The notes under the pieces were generated by a model that did no database searches, was not told the origin of the DNA, and saw only the letters and a list, made by a program, of their open reading frames with translations. This document shows positions 19,273 to 28,331 of a stretch of DNA of 64,000 nucleotides, in pieces. Source of the DNA: Flavobacteriia bacterium (GTDB lineage: Bacteria > Bacteroidota > Bacteroidia > Flavobacteriales > Schleiferiaceae); the NCBI GenBank assembly GCA_013373425.1, contig JABXHW010000030.1, positions 42,836 to 106,835 on the forward strand, written 5' to 3'. The translations under genes were made by a program, and so were the position numbers. How positions within the stretch are numbered: position 1 is the stretch's first letter; every line of letters starts with the position of its first letter.

Positions 19273-20990
19273 TGAAGAAGTTTAACTATATCACGCTGAC
19301 TTTAGTCTTACTCGGACTTTCGTCATTTGATGCACTTGCCCAGCAAAAGGTTTGGGTTTCGGGTGCAGCCCGAGGTATCATGTATGCGGATGAATACGGC
19401 ATGGAAGGCGACTCAACTACCGCGCGCCGTCAGGAATCTGGCCATACTATGGTTGACGTTGGGGTGAATATTCGTCCAAACGACAACATATACATTCTTG
19501 GGATGGTCCGTGTCCGTAACGACTACGGCGGATTCTGGGGAAGTGGTGTCACTTTCGATGTTCGTCAGCTTACGTTAAAAGGAATTCTAGGCGGATTCTT
19601 GAAGTATGAGCTTGGCGATATCGATTACCGAATGACTCCGTACACCATGTACAATAACGTATCCATGGCGAATCGTTTTGCCGGTGAAATCACCACTACA
19701 CCCTTGGAGCAAATTCAATACGATTTATTCTTTACGGATGACAATACGTGGAGACAGCAAGGTGGGTCTGTGAATTTCGGATTGGAGTTCAGCTCTGTTT
19801 TGCAAGAGGCGCAGTTCGATTTCTTCACGACTCGCGTGCGAACCACCAACTTCACCAGTTTTGATGATCGCCTATTCAGTGGAGGTAGTATCGTTCTTCT
19901 TCAAAGCGATCGATTTAAAGTAGGTGGGCAGTATGCCAATTTGTGGGATTTGAGTGGGACAAGTGACGCAACGGTCTTCCTGAGAAACCCTGTAATGACC
20001 TTAACTTCTGAGTACACGCTTCCATTTGCGAATTCAAGCTTGTCGGTTGCCTTGGAAACAGGGCGCTCGACCATGCGATGGGAAGGGGATGCGGAGGCTC
20101 CGGAATTGAATGACTTCTTTTACGATGTTCGACTTCGTTGGAAAGAGAACTCATCTGGATTTTCGGCAGAATTGGGATACCGAGAAGTTGGACCGAACTT
20201 CCGAGCTCCTGGAGCGCAGACCTTGAGAATTAACTATGCGAGTCAGCCTCGAGCCTATGGTAGAATTGGAAACGACCAAACAGCCAGAGTGCTCAGCCTG
20301 CTCGACTTGAGTAGGGACGCATCGCTTTATCGCACGCAAATCAACTCTTCATTGATGAGTTATGATCCGCGTTATGACAATGCAACTCCATACGGTTTAG
20401 CAACTCCAAACCGCACGGGCTTCACAGCGAAAGTGGGATATGAAGATGCACAGAAGCGCTGGAAGGCAGGCGTTGAAGCCGATATGTTGAACGACCTAGT
20501 GGGATTGGGAACAACAGCGCTCACTTCGTACAACACGCTTTACGGAGATGTTGAACTACGAATCGATCGCATGATTGCCTCAATCGCTAACCTCGACAGA
20601 GAAATTGTGATTTCGGGAGGGTATGGAATGCAGGCATCGGCAAGAACTGGTGAAAACGCCTATGAAACCATTGACCTATCTAGTGCGTTCTATAATATGA
20701 ACCTCTCAGCTACTCTTGTGGGTGACTTGTCACTCATCGGAGAATGGAGAAACTGGCAAACATCAGGATCGACGTTGGTCAGTGAGCGTAACATGTACAC
20801 CGAGATTATTGATTTCACGGAGTATGATATTGATTACAACGAGAGCATTATGGGCATCGGTTTGAAGTATGCATTTGCAGAGGGAACCGCACTGCGTATC
20901 ATGTATCAAAACTTCGACTGGAATGATAGTCAGTCGATGGAAGCATTTGACATTAGGACTTGGAACATCTACTTCACCATGAAGTTTTAA
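19272..20990 (+). CDS. Outer-membrane beta-barrel-like protein of unrecognised family
   Basis: 572 aa; signal peptide ...SFDALAQQK; amphipathic strands; C-term TWNIYFTMKF. Confidence 0.6.
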   Translation: MKKFNYITLTLVLLGLSSFDALAQQKVWVSGAARGIMYADEYGMEGDSTTARRQESGHTMVDVGVNIRPNDNIYILGMVRVRNDYGGFWGSGVTFDVRQLTLKGILGGFLKYELGDIDYRMTPYTMYNNVSMANRFAGEITTTPLEQIQYDLFFTDDNTWRQQGGSVNFGLEFSSVLQEAQFDFFTTRVRTTNFTSFDDRLFSGGSIVLLQSDRFKVGGQYANLWDLSGTSDATVFLRNPVMTLTSEYTLPFANSSLSVALETGRSTMRWEGDAEAPELNDFFYDVRLRWKENSSGFSAELGYREVGPNFRAPGAQTLRINYASQPRAYGRIGNDQTARVLSLLDLSRDASLYRTQINSSLMSYDPRYDNATPYGLATPNRTGFTAKVGYEDAQKRWKAGVEADMLNDLVGLGTTALTSYNTLYGDVELRIDRMIASIANLDREIVISGGYGMQASARTGENAYETIDLSSAFYNMNLSATLVGDLSLIGEWRNWQTSGSTLVSERNMYTEIIDFTEYDIDYNESIMGIGLKYAFAEGTALRIMYQNFDWNDSQSMEAFDIRTWNIYFTMKF

Positions 20991-21002
20991 AACAGGAAGA
21001 GG

Positions 21003-22001
21003 ATGAAGAAATTATTTTTAATCGGATTGGTTGCAAGCATCGCGATTTCATGTAATCGCGACACAGAACCTTTGGGGCCAGGCTTAGATGAAATCTATGG
21101 TCCATTTTCAGTCTTGGAAGATTTTCAAGTGTCCGACAATGCGGTAGACTTCAAATCGGGCGAGAACCTTGTTTTCTCCGTGAGATTCAGTAAAACGGTA
21201 GATTGGGAACTACACGTCATTGGCGAAACCTCTGGCGCAGAGAAGGTTCTTTCCGGAAAATCAAAGGTCGTGGATGAATCGAATGCTACTTGGGATGGCA
21301 CGACGACTACACCACCTATGTTCAAAGAAGAGAGCTGTTGGGCCTATGTGACCGTTCCTGAAGAGGGATATGCGGATACCATTATGGGACTGACCATCGA
21401 TAGTGCGCGTACCGTTTCAGGGTTTGTCGTGGCCGATTTCGAAAACGGTATCAATCCAGGATGGAACATTTTCGCTCAATCAGGAGCTAATATGAGCTTC
21501 AATATTGTTGAGGCGGACAGCGCGGCGCAAAGCGGACATTACTATGACATGGGTGGCGAGGTAAGTTGGGACTGGCTTATCGGTCTAATCGACTTCCCAG
21601 CAAGCGCCTATGGAGTACAAGCGTATCCACTCTCCGATAACTCCGGAGAGGTTTATTTCAACACTTTTCTTTATGTTCCAGAAGGGATTTCGAATGAGGT
21701 GATTTTATTTCAGTTCAGTGAGGATGAAGACGGCAACGGCTCTTTCCAATCTGCAAGTGAAGATATGTACTCTCTTGAGTTGAGAGGGCTAGAAACGGGT
21801 TGGCAACTGATATCAGTGCGCTACTCTGATTTGCAAGCGCTCGTGAATGGTCAGCCTTCAACACCTGCCGGAAATGAAGTACATGAGCCTCACAAGCTGT
21901 ATCAAGTTTCCCTTCTTTTCTTGGCAAACCCCAGCTCAGGATACTCTCAAACATTCGTAGACTATATCGTCTTTACGGAGAATGGACCATTAGTACCATG
22001 A
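21003..22001 (+). CDS. Lipoprotein, candidate surface glycan-binding protein
   Basis: 332 aa; lipobox SIAISCN; beta-sandwich/CBM-like C-terminal half (VADFENGINPGWNIF...FVDYIVF). Confidence 0.6.
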   Translation: MKKLFLIGLVASIAISCNRDTEPLGPGLDEIYGPFSVLEDFQVSDNAVDFKSGENLVFSVRFSKTVDWELHVIGETSGAEKVLSGKSKVVDESNATWDGTTTTPPMFKEESCWAYVTVPEEGYADTIMGLTIDSARTVSGFVVADFENGINPGWNIFAQSGANMSFNIVEADSAAQSGHYYDMGGEVSWDWLIGLIDFPASAYGVQAYPLSDNSGEVYFNTFLYVPEGISNEVILFQFSEDEDGNGSFQSASEDMYSLELRGLETGWQLISVRYSDLQALVNGQPSTPAGNEVHEPHKLYQVSLLFLANPSSGYSQTFVDYIVFTENGPLVP

Positions 22002-23215
22002 GTTCGGCTGGGAAACATATCGGTTTAATGGTGATGGCCTTAGTCGCTGTTTCGAGCTGTGTGAGCGTTCAAGAGAACAGCTTTTACATTGAAACACCGG
22101 AGGAGCCAAAGCCATTTCACACTTCGCAAGAGATTTATCACGATTACATGACCTCTGAGTTTTGGATGTCTCGTGAAGGAGGTTGCATCGAAGTGACTGC
22201 TGGAAAGGAGTATGCCAGAGCAGGTAATGCCGGATTAAATCTAAAATGGTCGAAGGTTTCCAATGGCTGCGATTGGGTGGGCTTTGGCTTCGGCTGGGAC
22301 AATTGGAGTGGCAAAGACCTAAGCTCAATCTACTCCACAGGAAGCATCCAATTCTATGTGAGATTGAAGGAAGGGGAAAGAACAACACTGCCTTGGGCGG
22401 TGGGTATTGAGGACTTTTCCGGAGCACAAGCTTGGCTGGGTATGTCGAGCAACGCTGTTGAAGGAGATGCCATCACTACGGAATGGACAAAGATTCAGCT
22501 TCCACTTTCAGAATTCAATTGGGATGAGCAAGGAGCAGACCCATCCAATATCAAGCAAGTGATCATTGAAGTTCAAGGCGACGGTGAGATCGAGATTGAT
22601 GAAATCAGCCTTGCCCCGTATGAAGGTGGGTACAGAAAACGTGCAGTCCTCCAAGTAGCAGAGAATAACCTCCAAATTGATGGAAGGTTGATAGAAGAGG
22701 TTTGGAGATCCGATGCTCTTCAGGTAGGTCAAAGTCAAATTCACATTGCTGCTTCGGCAGGTGGATTGATGATGGCCGGAAGAATAATGGATGAAACCCC
22801 ATTAGTGAATGCACATGACGGTGCAGAGATTTACAACGGTGATGCTGTTGAGATTGCATTTTCAACCGACCAAGGCTCTTACACACGAAGGACCATGTAT
22901 CGTTCTACCGATCGTCATTTTGGTATTCGCATGAGTAGGACTCCCCAGGTGTATGATTTCCGCGCTAAGCGTGTGGTAGAGAATGCTACGGTTGCAGTGT
23001 ATGAAACGCAAAATGGGTATTCCTTCGAAGCATTTATTCCTGTGCCGAATTTTACAGATGAGATACTGAAAGCAGGGCAACTTTTCGGATTAGAAGTAGC
23101 CGTTGATCAAGGCGATAGTGAAGTAAGAGAGATTCAGCAGAGATGGAATAATCCAGAAGCTGCAGGATTTCACGAATACCCCAACTTGTGGGGCGAGATG
23201 ATAGTTAAACGATAG
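21998..23215 (+). CDS. Lipoprotein with N-terminal CBM-like and C-terminal CBM9-like domain
   Basis: 405 aa; lipobox VAVSSCV; NNLQIDGRLIEEVWRSDALQVG...YNGDAVEIAFSTD characteristic of CBM9-like domains. Confidence 0.7.
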   Translation: MSSAGKHIGLMVMALVAVSSCVSVQENSFYIETPEEPKPFHTSQEIYHDYMTSEFWMSREGGCIEVTAGKEYARAGNAGLNLKWSKVSNGCDWVGFGFGWDNWSGKDLSSIYSTGSIQFYVRLKEGERTTLPWAVGIEDFSGAQAWLGMSSNAVEGDAITTEWTKIQLPLSEFNWDEQGADPSNIKQVIIEVQGDGEIEIDEISLAPYEGGYRKRAVLQVAENNLQIDGRLIEEVWRSDALQVGQSQIHIAASAGGLMMAGRIMDETPLVNAHDGAEIYNGDAVEIAFSTDQGSYTRRTMYRSTDRHFGIRMSRTPQVYDFRAKRVVENATVAVYETQNGYSFEAFIPVPNFTDEILKAGQLFGLEVAVDQGDSEVREIQQRWNNPEAAGFHEYPNLWGEMIVKR

Positions 23216-23219
23216 CGCT

Positions 23220-24041
23220 ATGAAATTGAGATATACATTCTTGTTCATCATTGGATTCATACTCCAAGGCTGCACGCAATCGAATCCCGTGTTCAATGCA
23301 CGTGAAGGAGATACCTTGACTTTCTCAGGAAGAAAGTGGACTATTAAACACAGTGTGGGGCTACAAGGTCCCGGCCCCAATCTCTTTTCCAAGCATCCAA
23401 ACGATGTTTTTGTAGATGAGAATGGGTACCTGCACCTAACGATATCATTGCGTGAAAATCAGTGGCAATCCACCGAGGTAATCTCCGAAGAGAACATGGG
23501 CTATGGAACCTACATCTGGACACTCGAAGGAGATCCTGTGAATATCGATGAACAGGCAGTTATTGGTCTATTTACCTGGGACAATAATACTTTTCAAGAA
23601 CAGGCGAACAGCGAAGTGGACATTGAATTCTCAAAATGGGGAGATGCGAGTGAAACGCAGACACTTCAATATGGCGTTCAACCGATATTCTTTGGTCCTT
23701 ACAACGAAGAGCGCGTGGACCAGCCTCAAGAGAACAGCGACAATTGGATCGGAGTGAGCACGCATGCCTTCACTTGGACAGATACATTGATTACCTGGCA
23801 GAGTTGGATTGGGTCGGAGTATGGGGCTGGCGAGCCAGATGCTAGCTGGTCGTTCGATTTAGATAATCCCGCAAAGATCAAGTACGAAGGGAACAATCAA
23901 AGCGACCCTATCATCATTCCTGCTCCTGGTGAAACTACCAATGCCAGGATGAACTATTGGTTGTTGAGCGGACTCGACGGTCCGAATTCGCAAACGCGAC
24001 ATGAGATTATCATTCGCAAGTTCGATTATATCCCACTATAA
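23220..24041 (+). CDS. GH16-like lipoprotein (divergent)
   Basis: 273 aa; lipobox ILQGCT; EVDIEFSKWG matches E-x-D-x-E of GH16 clan; jelly-roll character. Confidence 0.6.
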   Translation: MKLRYTFLFIIGFILQGCTQSNPVFNAREGDTLTFSGRKWTIKHSVGLQGPGPNLFSKHPNDVFVDENGYLHLTISLRENQWQSTEVISEENMGYGTYIWTLEGDPVNIDEQAVIGLFTWDNNTFQEQANSEVDIEFSKWGDASETQTLQYGVQPIFFGPYNEERVDQPQENSDNWIGVSTHAFTWTDTLITWQSWIGSEYGAGEPDASWSFDLDNPAKIKYEGNNQSDPIIIPAPGETTNARMNYWLLSGLDGPNSQTRHEIIIRKFDYIPL

Positions 24042-24058
24042 CCTAACCTTACATCACT

Positions 24059-25630
24059 ATGTCGACTTCCGTAAATTCTTCGGCGTTGATCCGTATTGCC
24101 CTCATCGTGGCACTTGGCGGATTGCTTATGGGCTTCGATGCTTCTGTTATTTCAGGAGTAAATAAGTTTATCAAACTTGAGTTTGAATTGACCGACTTCC
24201 AGCTTGGGTGGGCGGTGAGTTCTCTGACGCTGATTGCTGCCTTAGCTATGCTGGTTTCTGGACCTTTAAGCGATCGCTATGGTCGCCGTGCTGTACTTCG
24301 CGTGGCATCTGTTCTCTATGCAATTTCTGCATTGGGTTCGGCTTTAGCTCCAGATTTTACTTGGTTGGTAGTCTTCAGGATGATAGGCGGATTGGGCGTT
24401 GGCGCTTCATTGATCCTTGCACCAATGTACATCGCGGAGATTGCACCATCGGAAGAACGAGGCAAGCTCGTATCATTCAACCAGCTCAACATCGTAATCG
24501 GTATTACACTGGCTTACTTCACAAACTTACTGATTGTTGACCTTGGAGATTCCGATTTGGCCTGGGTGGAGAGTTTGGGAATCAAGGAGCACAATTGGCG
24601 CTGGATGTTGGGTCTTGAAGCTGTTCCAGCCGTTCTCTATTTCTTATGTCTATTCATGGTGCCGAGAAGTCCACGTTGGTTGCTAATGCAAGGCAAGAGT
24701 GAAGAGGCTACAAGAATCTTTGCTCGTTTCTTCGATCCAGCTCGAATCAAAGAAGAGGTGAGTTCTATTGTTGAGAGCTTAGACAATCCAGATAAGAATA
24801 AATCAAGGGTTAAAGATCTGTTTAACCCTGCCCTTAAACTCGTTCTCACCATTGGATTGGTGATGGCAGTACTCCAGCAGATCACCGGTATTAACGCGGT
24901 CTTCTTCTATGCACCTATGATATTTGAACAAACCGGAATTGGAACCGATGCGTCCTTGATGCAAGCTGTTCTCGTTGGATTGGTCAATCTCGTTTTCACC
25001 GTCATAGCGATGATCGTTATTGATCGTTTAGGACGAAAACCGCTCCTGATCATCGGTGTATTGGGTATCACTTTGAGCATGGCAACATTGAGCTATTCGT
25101 TCAGTCAGGCTACATATACCTACAACGAAGATTCATTCAAGAACATCGAGTGGGAGATGGGTACAGGTCAGCCTGAAACCATCAATGCTGCTTCTTTCGA
25201 CAATCGTTCTGAATTTAGAGCACACCTGCAGGCTGAAGTCAGCGAAGTTACATGGGAGAAGCACAGAGCAGACATCACGAATCACAGCATCGGTGTCGAC
25301 GGATGGGTGGTGCTTATTGCCATCCTGGTCTTTGTAGCCTCTTTCGCGGTTTCTGTAGGGCCCGTAATGTGGGTGCTCTTTTCTGAATTATTCCCAACCA
25401 TGATTCGCGGGTTGGCCATCGCCGTAGTTGGACTGGTAAATTCATTGGTTAGTTTCGGAGTTCAATTGGTATTCCCGTGGGAGCTTGACGCACTCGGCAG
25501 TACAATCACATTTGCTCTTTATGGTGGATTTGCCTTCTTCGGACTCATATTCATCTTGAGAGTGGTTCCTGAAACTAAAGGCCGAACCCTCGAGCAAATC
25601 GAAGATGAACTTGTAACCAATAAATCATGA
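24059..25630 (+). CDS. MFS sugar porter (XylE/GLUT-like)
   Basis: 523 aa; GFDASVISGVNKFI, DRYGRRAVLR, RxxGGLGVGA, QQITGINAVFFYAP, PETKGRTLEQIE. Confidence 0.95.
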   Translation: MSTSVNSSALIRIALIVALGGLLMGFDASVISGVNKFIKLEFELTDFQLGWAVSSLTLIAALAMLVSGPLSDRYGRRAVLRVASVLYAISALGSALAPDFTWLVVFRMIGGLGVGASLILAPMYIAEIAPSEERGKLVSFNQLNIVIGITLAYFTNLLIVDLGDSDLAWVESLGIKEHNWRWMLGLEAVPAVLYFLCLFMVPRSPRWLLMQGKSEEATRIFARFFDPARIKEEVSSIVESLDNPDKNKSRVKDLFNPALKLVLTIGLVMAVLQQITGINAVFFYAPMIFEQTGIGTDASLMQAVLVGLVNLVFTVIAMIVIDRLGRKPLLIIGVLGITLSMATLSYSFSQATYTYNEDSFKNIEWEMGTGQPETINAASFDNRSEFRAHLQAEVSEVTWEKHRADITNHSIGVDGWVVLIAILVFVASFAVSVGPVMWVLFSELFPTMIRGLAIAVVGLVNSLVSFGVQLVFPWELDALGSTITFALYGGFAFFGLIFILRVVPETKGRTLEQIEDELVTNKS

Positions 25631-26847
25631 TAATTAGATCAGCAATTCTCACACTGGCGGTTTTGCTTATTTCTTGCCAATCAGAGCAAGAATGGATCAT
25701 TGATGATAATTCGTATATCCGATTTAAGGCAGAAGATCTGGTCCAAGTGGATAGCAACTCCTGGGAAATCCCTTTTACGGTTGATGTGACGACTTCCGGC
25801 AGATATATCGTTCGACCTTATCAAATGGACACAGATACTGTTGAGATGTGGTTGGAGGATTACGTGGATAACAAGGATGAAAGAACGTACAATGTGACAG
25901 GCACCATGCATGTCTTCAATACTCGTGAAACGAACCCTCGAGATGTAGAGCAAGTACATGGATCTCCGCTAGGAGAAGGACGCCATCACATGAAGCTTCA
26001 CCTCAATCGTGGGGACATAGAGGACATTTTTCTTGAGTTTGAATTGATCCAGTCGCACAAAGCCTCGGAAGAGGTTCTGACGCAGTCGATGTCTGGAGAA
26101 GTATGGACACAAGTATGGGGAGATGAATTCAATGAAGATGGTTTGCCTGATACTACCAAATGGACCTACGATGTGGGTGATTGGGGCTGGGGAAACAATG
26201 AGCTTCAGTATTACACAGTCGCAGATGCTCGCAATGCACACGTCTCGGATGGAACTTTGAAAATCACCGCTCGACGAGATTGGGAGGGAAACTGGACTTC
26301 AGCTCGTTTGACGACTCGCGGCAAGACTGCGTTCACTCACGGACGAATCGAGTTCAGAGCAAAGGTGCCCACCCATCGTGGAACTTGGGCTGCTGGATGG
26401 CTGTTGGGCAACGAATACGTAGACGAGATTTCTTGGCCTTACTGCGGTGAAATCGATGTCCTAGAATGCGTGGGCTTTGAGATTGACGATACCATAGGGC
26501 AAGGACTCAATCACGCCACATGCCACACAAGGAAGTACTATTTCAAGCAAGGCAATCAGATTGGTGCCGAGATAGAGGTGGATAGTATGAATACGGTTTT
26601 TCACACGTATGCCATTGAGTGGGATGAGAAAGAGGTTCGAGCTTTTTTGGATGGTGAGCATTACTACACCTACGACAAGAATGCCGATGAACTAGAATGG
26701 CCGTTTAACGATCCTCAGAACATTATCATCAACCTCGCTATTGGCGGTGGTTGGGGAGGCGCTCAAGGCATGTCGGATTTCGACAATGCCGTGTATGAGC
26801 TCGACTATGTAAGAGTATATGAGCGTGCAACTTCAATCGTTCCATGA
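25627..26847 (+). CDS. GH16 beta-glucanase (laminarinase-like) lipoprotein
   Basis: 406 aa; lipobox LLISCQS; WGDEFNEDGLPDTTKWTYDVGDWGWGNNELQYYT, AGWLLGNEY, catalytic GEIDVLECVG. Confidence 0.9.
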   Translation: MIIRSAILTLAVLLISCQSEQEWIIDDNSYIRFKAEDLVQVDSNSWEIPFTVDVTTSGRYIVRPYQMDTDTVEMWLEDYVDNKDERTYNVTGTMHVFNTRETNPRDVEQVHGSPLGEGRHHMKLHLNRGDIEDIFLEFELIQSHKASEEVLTQSMSGEVWTQVWGDEFNEDGLPDTTKWTYDVGDWGWGNNELQYYTVADARNAHVSDGTLKITARRDWEGNWTSARLTTRGKTAFTHGRIEFRAKVPTHRGTWAAGWLLGNEYVDEISWPYCGEIDVLECVGFEIDDTIGQGLNHATCHTRKYYFKQGNQIGAEIEVDSMNTVFHTYAIEWDEKEVRAFLDGEHYYTYDKNADELEWPFNDPQNIIINLAIGGGWGGAQGMSDFDNAVYELDYVRVYERATSIVP

Positions 26848-28331
26848 GAATCCTTGTACTCACCGTTTCATTACTTTTTTTAGTCTCCTGTTCGAATGAA
26901 AACAATTGGAGTTCTTCCGCCGTGGTCACCTCGGCTGAAGGTCACAAATGGACTCCAGTAGAGGAGGGGATAGAGGGAGAGGCCTCAACGACACTTGTTC
27001 TACAACCTGAACTCACCTATCAAGAAATTTTGGGTATTGGAGGCGCATTCACTGAGTCGAGTGCAGCTCTGCTCAATGCTATGCCTGAATCCATTTACGA
27101 TTCCATCATTCAAGCTTATTTCAGTGAGGAAGGGTGCAACTACACCTTGACGCGCACCCACATGGCCAGTTGTGATTTTTCATTAGCGCCCTATTCCTAT
27201 GATGAGGTTCCAGGAGATACAGCCTTGGAATACTTCACTATTGAGCCTGATCGAGACGATTTGATTCCCATGATAAAACGCGCTCAAGATGCTTCGCCGT
27301 CAGGGTTCAATATCATCGCTTCGCCGTGGACCGCTCCACCGTGGATGAAGGATAATGAAGCCTGGTTTGGAGGAAGTTTGAAGGAAAAATTTTATCCCGT
27401 TTGGGCCGACTTTTTTGCCAATTACATCGAGGCATATGCCGAGGAAGGTATTGACCTCTGGGGCGTGACTGTAGAGAATGAGCCTCTTGGAAACGATGCC
27501 CACTGGGAGAGTATGCATTACACTCCTGAGACGATGGGACAGTTCGTGTCCCAGCATTTAGGTCCGCGTTTAGCCGATGTAAATCCTGATTTGCAGATTC
27601 TCCTCTACGATCAAAACAGAGGCGAGGAACTTGTAGAGTGGGGCGAGCATTTGCTTCACGATGATGCCGTGTTGGAATACGCGGATGGCTTTGCGGTACA
27701 CTGGTACAACAGCACTTATGACGTCTTCCCTGAATCATTGGATGCCATTCACGAAATGCAGCCCAATCTTCATTTGATTGAAACCGAGGGTTGTGTAGAT
27801 GCTGAAAAGCCAGCTTGGCAAAATGATGCTTGGTATTGGGACACCACCGCCACCGACTGGGGATTTGATTGGGCGAAAGAAGAGGATAAATACTTACACA
27901 GGCCTTACGTACCGGCCTATCGATACGCAAGGGATATCATCGGTTGTCTGAACCATTGGGTAGAAGGCTGGATTGACTGGAATATGGTCCTTGATCAAGA
28001 AGGCGGTCCCAACCACGTTTCCAACTGGTGTGTTGCTCCCGTGCTAGTGGATACCACAAAACAAGAAGTGTATTTCACGCCCCTTTACTTTGTCATGGGG
28101 CAATTCAGTAAATACATCAAGCCGGGCGCTCACCGCATCGGGTTTGAAACAAGTAAGAGTGAATTGCAGATGACCGCCATCGAGAATCCACAAGGAGACT
28201 TGGTCGTCTTTGTCTTGAATGAAGGACCAGAGGAATCCTTGAGAATTGAAATCGGTGAACAGGGATTTGAGTACATTATTCCTGCTCGCAGCATTGAAAC
28301 AATACATCTAACTCGAGAAATCGAAGAATGA
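26844..28331 (+). CDS. GH30-family glycoside hydrolase (glucosylceramidase/beta-1,6-glucanase-like) lipoprotein
   Basis: 495 aa; lipobox LLFLVSCS; GIGGAFTESSAALLNAM, SPWTAPPWMKDN, VTVENEPLG, LIETEGC. Confidence 0.88.
   Translation: MRILVLTVSLLFLVSCSNENNWSSSAVVTSAEGHKWTPVEEGIEGEASTTLVLQPELTYQEILGIGGAFTESSAALLNAMPESIYDSIIQAYFSEEGCNYTLTRTHMASCDFSLAPYSYDEVPGDTALEYFTIEPDRDDLIPMIKRAQDASPSGFNIIASPWTAPPWMKDNEAWFGGSLKEKFYPVWADFFANYIEAYAEEGIDLWGVTVENEPLGNDAHWESMHYTPETMGQFVSQHLGPRLADVNPDLQILLYDQNRGEELVEWGEHLLHDDAVLEYADGFAVHWYNSTYDVFPESLDAIHEMQPNLHLIETEGCVDAEKPAWQNDAWYWDTTATDWGFDWAKEEDKYLHRPYVPAYRYARDIIGCLNHWVEGWIDWNMVLDQEGGPNHVSNWCVAPVLVDTTKQEVYFTPLYFVMGQFSKYIKPGAHRIGFETSKSELQMTAIENPQGDLVVFVLNEGPEESLRIEIGEQGFEYIIPARSIETIHLTREIEE

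Noticed and set aside
27313-27930. 205-aa minus-strand ORF
   Set aside because: Antisense to the GH30 gene; no recognisable domain.
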